Assembly (NCBI GenBank): GCA_039978075.1
Contig: JBDWCA010000003.1
Coordinates: 62,001 to 126,000 of the forward strand
Direction: 5' to 3'
Origin: Anderseniella sp039978075
Lineage (GTDB): Bacteria > Pseudomonadota > Alphaproteobacteria > Rhizobiales > Aestuariivirgaceae
Length of the DNA stretch: 64,000 nt
A program made the position numbers and the translations under genes. Under the pieces are notes generated by a model, which saw only the letters and a list, made by a program, of their open reading frames with translations, ran no database searches and was not told the DNA's origin. Positions 59,682-64,000 of the stretch are shown here, in pieces. The first letter of the stretch is position 1, and each line of letters opens with the position of its first letter.

Positions 59682-60161
59682 ATGCCTACATTTGTTTACA
59701 TGACAAGCTGTGACGGTTGCGGACATTGCGTTGACATCTGTCCATCAGACATCATGCATATCGACCCGACCTATCGCCGCGCGTACAATATCGAACCGGA
59801 CATGTGCTGGGAGTGTTATTCCTGCGTCAAGGCATGTCCCCAGAACGCTATTGACGTGCGCGGGTATGCCGACTTTGCGCCACTGGGACACAGTGTTCGG
59901 GTGCGCCGCGAAGAAGAAAAAGGCACCATCGCCTGGAAGGTCAAGTTCCGCGATGGAACTGAAAAGAACTTTCTTTCACCGATCACCACCAAGCCCTGGG
60001 GGACAGGCTATCCCGAGTTGAAGGAAGCGCCCGATCCCACCAAGGAAATGCGGGACAGTCAGAATCTGTATAGTGAGCCCAAATACATCCGTATGGATGA
60101 TGACGACATACACACCCTGGAATCAAACAAACTCAAAATGAAGTTGGGAGTGTACTATTGA
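59682..60161 (+). CDS. aprB: Adenylylsulfate reductase beta subunit
   Basis: 159 aa. Two 4Fe-4S clusters: CDGCGHCVDICP and CWECYSCVKACP. The C-terminal tail wraps the alpha subunit in known structures, and its length (~80 residues) fits. The stop overlaps the aprA ATG by one base (TGATG). Electron conduit between AprA FAD and AprM. Confidence 0.95.
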   Translation: MPTFVYMTSCDGCGHCVDICPSDIMHIDPTYRRAYNIEPDMCWECYSCVKACPQNAIDVRGYADFAPLGHSVRVRREEEKGTIAWKVKFRDGTEKNFLSPITTKPWGTGYPELKEAPDPTKEMRDSQNLYSEPKYIRMDDDDIHTLESNKLKMKLGVYY

Positions 60162-62092
60162 TGTCTCGCAAAACCATTATTGAAGACAATATCGATGTTC
60201 TGGTCGTTGGCGGTGGACTGGGCGGCAGCGGTGCTGCCTGGGAAGCACGCTATTGGGGCAAGGACAAAAAAATTGTTGTCGCTGAAAAAGCCAACATTGA
60301 CCGTTCCGGCGCCGTCGCGCAGGGCCTTTATGCGATCAACTGTTACATGGGTACCCGTTGGGGCGAGAATAACCCCGAGGATCATGTGCGCTACGCACGC
60401 ATCGACCTGATGGGTCTGGTGCGGGAAGACCTTCTTTTCGATATGGCCCGCCACGTCGACTCGACTGTACATCAGTTCGAGGACTGGGGCCTGCCTATCA
60501 TGAAGAACCCGAAAACCGGGACGTATCTGCGTGAAGGGCGTTGGCAGATCATGATTCACGGTGAATCGTACAAACCCATTGTGGCTGAAGCGGCGAAAAA
60601 GTCGGCTGACCAGGTGTTCAACCGTATTTGCGTGACGCACCTTCTGAAGGATGATGCAAAAGACAATCGCATCGCAGGCGCCGTCGGCTTCAATGTGCGC
60701 ACCGGCAACTATCACGTCTTCAAATCCAAGACAGTTGTCGTGGCCGCCGGCGGAGCATCCAACATCTTCAAACCGCGCTCAGTTGGTGAAGGCGCCGGTC
60801 GTGTCTGGTATGCGCCATGGTCTTCCGGCTCTGCTTACGGGCTGATGATCAATGCCGGCGCCAAGATGACCCAGATGGAAAACCGCATCGTTCTGGCCCG
60901 GTTCAAAGACGGGTACGGCCCGGTGGGTGCCTACTTCCTGCATCTGAAGACCTATACCCAAAACGGCTTGGGAGAGGAGTATGAGTCCAAATGGTTCCCG
61001 GCTCTCCAGAAAATGGTCGGCAAGGAATATCTGGATCCTGAACTGTCGCACAGGACACACCGTCCAATTCCGACCTGTCTGCGAAATCACGCTATCATCA
61101 GCGAAGTGAATGCAGGTCGCGGGCCCATTCACATGGTCACCATGAAAGCTTTCCAGGACCCGCATCTGGAAGAAGTGGGTTGGGAAAACTTCCTGGGCAT
61201 GACCGTCGGTCAGGCCGTGCTTTGGGCGGCCACGGATGTCGATCCGAAGAACGAGAACCCTGAACTTACGACTTCTGAACCTTATGTCATGGGCTCGCAC
61301 GCAACGGGTGCCGGCGGATGGGCAAGTGGTCCGGAAGATGTTTCACCGCCGGAGTATTTCTGGGGCTACAACCGCATGATGACGATTGAAGGCCTGTTCG
61401 GTGCCGGCGATGCAGTCGGCGGAACCCCGCATGCGTTTTCTTCCGGTTCGTTTACCGAAGGACGCCTGGCGGCCAAGGCAGCCTGCAAATACATCGATGA
61501 CGGCAAGGCAGAAGGCATCGTCATCAACGACACGCAGATCGAAGACAGAAAAACGGAAATCTTCAAGCCGATCGATCACTACAATATCTATCGCAATGAA
61601 ATTGTGGCCGGTACGGTCAGCCCAAGCTACATCAACCCGAAGCAGGGTCTGGACCGGTTGCAGAAGCTGATGGATGAGTATTGCGGCGGCGTGACCGTCA
61701 GCTATATGACCAACGAGAAACTTCTTCACATCGGTTTGAAAAAACTGAAAATCATGGAAGAGGATCTGGAAAGTCTGGGAGCCAAGGACATTCATGAACT
61801 GCTGCGTGCGTGGGAATTGAAACACCGCCACCGTACAGCCGAGTGTGTCACGCAACATACGCTTTTCCGTAAGGAGACCCGTTGGCCTGGTTATTATTAT
61901 CGAGGTGATGCGATGAAACTGGACGACAAGAACTGGCATGTTCTGACCGTCTCGCGCCGTGATCCGGAAACAGGTGAATACACCATGGAAAAAGCGCCTT
62001 GTTATCATCTGGTTGATGAAGCTGAAGAAAAAGCTGCCAAAAAAGCACCAGCAAAAGCTGCCAAAAAAACACGGTCAAGGGCTGCTAAATAG
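60161..62092 (+). CDS. aprA: Adenylylsulfate reductase alpha subunit
   Basis: 643 aa from the ATG at 60161, not the in-frame TTG at 60158. FAD-binding VVGGGLGGSGAAWEARYWG (~15-33), then FAD/fumarate-reductase-type core with VVVAAGGASNIFKPRSVGEGAG, DLMGLVREDLLFD and GAGGWASGPEDVSPPEYFWGYN. The C-terminus is Lys/Ala-rich (KAAKKAPAKAAKK). It catalyses AMP + sulfite to APS here, in the oxidative direction (inferred from aprM context). Confidence 0.96.
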   Translation: MSRKTIIEDNIDVLVVGGGLGGSGAAWEARYWGKDKKIVVAEKANIDRSGAVAQGLYAINCYMGTRWGENNPEDHVRYARIDLMGLVREDLLFDMARHVDSTVHQFEDWGLPIMKNPKTGTYLREGRWQIMIHGESYKPIVAEAAKKSADQVFNRICVTHLLKDDAKDNRIAGAVGFNVRTGNYHVFKSKTVVVAAGGASNIFKPRSVGEGAGRVWYAPWSSGSAYGLMINAGAKMTQMENRIVLARFKDGYGPVGAYFLHLKTYTQNGLGEEYESKWFPALQKMVGKEYLDPELSHRTHRPIPTCLRNHAIISEVNAGRGPIHMVTMKAFQDPHLEEVGWENFLGMTVGQAVLWAATDVDPKNENPELTTSEPYVMGSHATGAGGWASGPEDVSPPEYFWGYNRMMTIEGLFGAGDAVGGTPHAFSSGSFTEGRLAAKAACKYIDDGKAEGIVINDTQIEDRKTEIFKPIDHYNIYRNEIVAGTVSPSYINPKQGLDRLQKLMDEYCGGVTVSYMTNEKLLHIGLKKLKIMEEDLESLGAKDIHELLRAWELKHRHRTAECVTQHTLFRKETRWPGYYYRGDAMKLDDKNWHVLTVSRRDPETGEYTMEKAPCYHLVDEAEEKAAKKAPAKAAKKTRSRAAK

Positions 62093-62109
62093 AAACTGAT
62101 GGATGACGA

Positions 62110-62175
62110 AAATCCGCGCCGGAAAATAAGCCGAAGTCTGTAAAGACATCGGTCTTTCGGGGCGGATTTCTTTTA
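62110..62175 (+). terminator. Terminator-like structure after aprA
   Basis: AAATCCGC (62110-62117) pairs with GCGGATTT (62162-62169), enclosing an inner stem CCGAAGTCT/AGACATCGG around 62131-62152, followed by CTTTT. It closes the aprMBA transcript. Confidence 0.7.
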
Positions 62176-62203
62176 TGTTTTGATACAACAGAAGGGTTCA
62201 ACG

Positions 62204-62554
62204 ATGAACATCGTGGACAAGAGCGATGAAGAGATCATGGCGCTGGCAAATTCGTTGTGGCACGATCTGATCAAGAGTTCAAATGACGGCAATTATGCAG
62301 AGTTCATCAAACATTTTTCGCCATCGCTGATGCTGGGTTTGGATGAAGTCGAGGTTGGCAGGCAATTTTCCACCAGCGAGTTAACCAGGACCCTGTCCGA
62401 GGAATTCGACGCACTTGGAATAATTCGCAGAGGCGAACATGTGAGCGTGCTTTACCGGCAACGCAGCACCAAGCGGGAAGGTGAATGGCTGGGACGGCTG
62501 GTTCTCGGATATGATGACGATGAAGTCAGAATATTTGGCGCTTCAGTATTCTAG
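62204..62554 (+). CDS. Hypothetical protein, 116 aa
   Basis: From the ATG at 62204 with AAGGG upstream; the frame extends to 62180. A helical N-terminus (SDEEIMALANSLWHDLIKSSND) is followed by alternating strands and acidic residues (LGYDDDEVRIFGASVF). NTF2-like character is possible (LMLGLDEVEVGRQFST). Not recognised. 62 bp before the FKBP gene. Confidence 0.6.
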   Translation: MNIVDKSDEEIMALANSLWHDLIKSSNDGNYAEFIKHFSPSLMLGLDEVEVGRQFSTSELTRTLSEEFDALGIIRRGEHVSVLYRQRSTKREGEWLGRLVLGYDDDEVRIFGASVF

Positions 62555-62616
62555 GGCAACTTTGGAAGCGATCAGTTTTATGATCCAAGGGCTCTGGCCC
62601 GCTGTGGGTAAGTGAG

Positions 62617-63147
62617 ATGAGTGATTTAATCAAAGACGACAAGCTGGTTGAGCTCAATTACAAGGTGACAGACGCAAAGTCCGGCCAGGTGTTGAGTACG
62701 GTCGAGTTCCCGATCGCATATGTTCATGGCCACAATGACATACTTGCTCCGCAGGTACTGGAAGAGCTGGAAGGCAAAACGGTCGGTGATGTCATCGACG
62801 TGGCGATTGATTGCAACAGCATTTTCGGGCCCCGGGACGAAACGCTTGTCTTCACAGATCTCCTTAAAAACGTGCCCGAAGAGTACCGTGAGATCGGCAC
62901 AACCATCACTATGGAAAATGACAAGGGCGAGGCCAAGAAGTTCATCGTTACCCGCATTGACGACAAGACCCTGACCGTTGACGGGAACAATCCGATGTGC
63001 GGCCGGGAGGTTATCTTTACACTTGAGATACTTACGGTTCGCGACGCCACCGACGAGGAAATCGAAGGTGGAGGAAAGGCCAATGACGATGTCAATCTGG
63101 ACGACGCATTGAAGACACAAGGCGTCAAGGCACATAGCATCAACTGA
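62617..63147 (+). CDS. FKBP/SlyD-type peptidyl-prolyl isomerase
   Basis: 176 aa. The FKBP-like/insert-in-flap pattern of SlyD is visible: PIAYVHGHNDILAPQVLEELEGKTVGDVIDV and IFGPRDETLVF. The C-terminal ~35 residues are polar, without the His-rich nickel tail of SlyD. A prolyl isomerase or chaperone role is likely. Sits downstream of the apr operon behind a terminator. Confidence 0.85.
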   Translation: MSDLIKDDKLVELNYKVTDAKSGQVLSTVEFPIAYVHGHNDILAPQVLEELEGKTVGDVIDVAIDCNSIFGPRDETLVFTDLLKNVPEEYREIGTTITMENDKGEAKKFIVTRIDDKTLTVDGNNPMCGREVIFTLEILTVRDATDEEIEGGGKANDDVNLDDALKTQGVKAHSIN

Positions 63148-63290
63148 TGCCCAGCCTTGTCAGGCAATCTCGATGCCGCACACGCCAGGCTTCGGTTGTT
63201 TCTCACCAGCTAACGGAAAAAACATTGCACAGCATTCAAAGTGGACTGTGCCGGATTTCCACCGTGAGCCAATAAAGATTTTTTGTTTGT
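63148..63290. other. Intergenic stretch, no gene
   Basis: No supported coding frame; it lies between the convergent FKBP gene and the small ORF at 63291. Confidence 0.4.
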
Positions 63291-63449
63291 TTATGGGCGT
63301 TTGGGTGTTTGATATTCGACTTCTTTTTGAAACGGCTCCCATATTGTTTCATATCCGACGTAGCCTTTTTCATTAGGCTTCATCTGACGCGTTTTGAAGA
63401 AGCGTGCCTGGCCTTCCGGGACTTTGGTTACGGTTTTTTGTTCGCTCAT
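63291..63449 (-). CDS. Small conserved-looking protein, 52 aa
   Basis: ATG at 63447-63449 with AAGG about 8 bases upstream, TAA at 63291. It reads MSEQKTVTKVPEGQARFFK, then TRQMKPNEKGYVGYETIWE and a polar end. Charged, no TM or Cys, with the coherent composition of a real small protein. Function unknown; no overlapping gene. Confidence 0.55.
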   Translation of the reverse strand: MSEQKTVTKVPEGQARFFKTRQMKPNEKGYVGYETIWEPFQKEVEYQTPKRP

Positions 63450-63631
63450 GAGTCAACCTTGTATCTTAAAACCAATATTCTATCCGGAGGTTGCCGAAAA
63501 CGTGCAACTTGCATGAAACAACGACCCTATTTCCGTGAATGAAATCATATACGCTTGAACCACGGTTGCAAAGATTTTCTGACATATCCTGATGCCGTGA
63601 TCAACTGAAGCGAACTTGTAACCAACACTGC

Positions 63632-64000
63632 CTAGTTCAGTACGATCTTTTGAATGACCGCCTTGAGTGCAGCAGTCTCTTTTCTGCTTGGCTGCCGGTT
63701 CTCAAATGCACTGCGCATGGCCAGGCCTTCGATCAAATCCATGACAAAATCCGCGCGTGTTGCGGGGTCGATAACTGCCCTGGTGTCGTGTTGCTCCGGC
63801 AGTTCAGAAATCAGTTTTGCAATGACAGAGTTGAGTTTCGCACGGTTTCGCATGAAGCCGGCGCCGACATCCGGATTACGCAAGCCTTCCGAGTTGATTT
63901 CGGCAGCGAGCATGATGTTTTCAGGGCGGGAGCAATACTCAATGTAAAGCGTGACAAACTTGTCGAAGGCTTTTGAGGGGTCTGAAATCTGCGACACCTG
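63632..64000 (-). CDS. TetR-family regulator, C-terminal part (cut by window edge)
   Basis: The last ~120 residues are present; the HTH is outside the window. The ligand-binding-domain pattern FDKFVTLYIEYCSRPENIMLAAEINSEGLRNPDVG and the dimerisation helices resemble TetR C-terminal domains. The MSQI frame start is only an internal Met, so the true start is beyond 64000. Confidence 0.7.
   Translation of the reverse strand, partial: QVSQISDPSKAFDKFVTLYIEYCSRPENIMLAAEINSEGLRNPDVGAGFMRNRAKLNSVIAKLISELPEQHDTRAVIDPATRADFVMDLIEGLAMRSAFENRQPSRKETAALKAVIQKIVLN

Noticed and set aside
1..64000. CRISPR array
   Set aside because: No regularly spaced 25-40 bp repeats; repeats found are att, arm-type and TGTCA types.

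Overview
The window reads as chromosomal DNA from an alphaproteobacterium, probably a marine or sediment member of the Hyphomicrobiales or a close relative. The grounds are GC-rich codon use, a rhizobial-type formate dehydrogenase locus (with DUF3305/DUF3306, DUF6352/6494/6505 and a small Tat protein), an aprMBA plus sat sulfur module and alphaproteobacterial-type regulators. The genus cannot be fixed from sequence alone.

Layout. 1-1072 is the left chromosomal flank: the N-terminal part of a GGDEF-type protein and a J-domain protein, both on the minus strand. 1073-17235 is a 16.2 kb integrated genomic island in the 3' end of a tRNA-Leu(UAA) gene. It is bounded by a 14-bp direct repeat and carries a P4-type integrase at the far end from the tRNA, an AlpA-like excisionase and a RepA-like AAA helicase. 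Its cargo includes a 939-residue nuclease-STAND-like NTPase ending in a SEC-C zinc motif (a strong anti-phage candidate), several orphan membrane, lipoprotein and hypothetical genes, a protein with a resolvase-like HTH tail, and decayed HNH, IS5 and IS1595 remnants. The island is less GC-rich than the chromosome, most clearly at 11.2-12.4 kb.

17222-31370 is ordinary chromosome: tRNA-Leu, an acyl-activating enzyme, gpt, an EamA transporter, a MOSC protein, a DUF1194 protein, an Ldh-type dehydrogenase, a MocR regulator divergent from three consecutive FMN split-barrel proteins, an ion channel, an M20 peptidase, and an SLC13 transporter followed by a double universal stress protein.

31369-51802 is dominated by a formate dehydrogenase region. 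A TorD-like chaperone, a small Tat protein, FdhA, FdhB, a lipoprotein, FdhC, a WD40-cytochrome c fusion, a 40-aa membrane peptide and the DUF6494/ligase/DUF6505/DUF6352 block all run on the minus strand. DUF3305-DUF3306 and a divergent multi-cluster 4Fe-4S protein lie about 6 kb further on. Between the two parts sit an ArsR-permease pair, LysE, SDR and small membrane proteins. FdhA uses Cys, not selenocysteine, and should be exported by Tat. Electrons would pass FdhB to FdhC and the quinone pool. An Mrp/ApbC Fe-S carrier lies just upstream.

51916-63449 holds an IclR regulator, a DedA protein, a polyamine operon (speD-speE) behind a leader rich in hairpins, and a sulfur-oxidation region. There a degenerate CysH-like protein and ATP sulfurylase are followed by aprM-aprB-aprA, which end in a terminator. 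Reverse-direction APS reductase would turn sulfite into APS, Sat would then release sulfate with ATP formation, and AprM would pass electrons to quinone. Formate oxidation and sulfite oxidation therefore both feed the quinone pool, consistent with a mixotrophic or lithoheterotrophic lifestyle. The right edge cuts a TetR-family gene.
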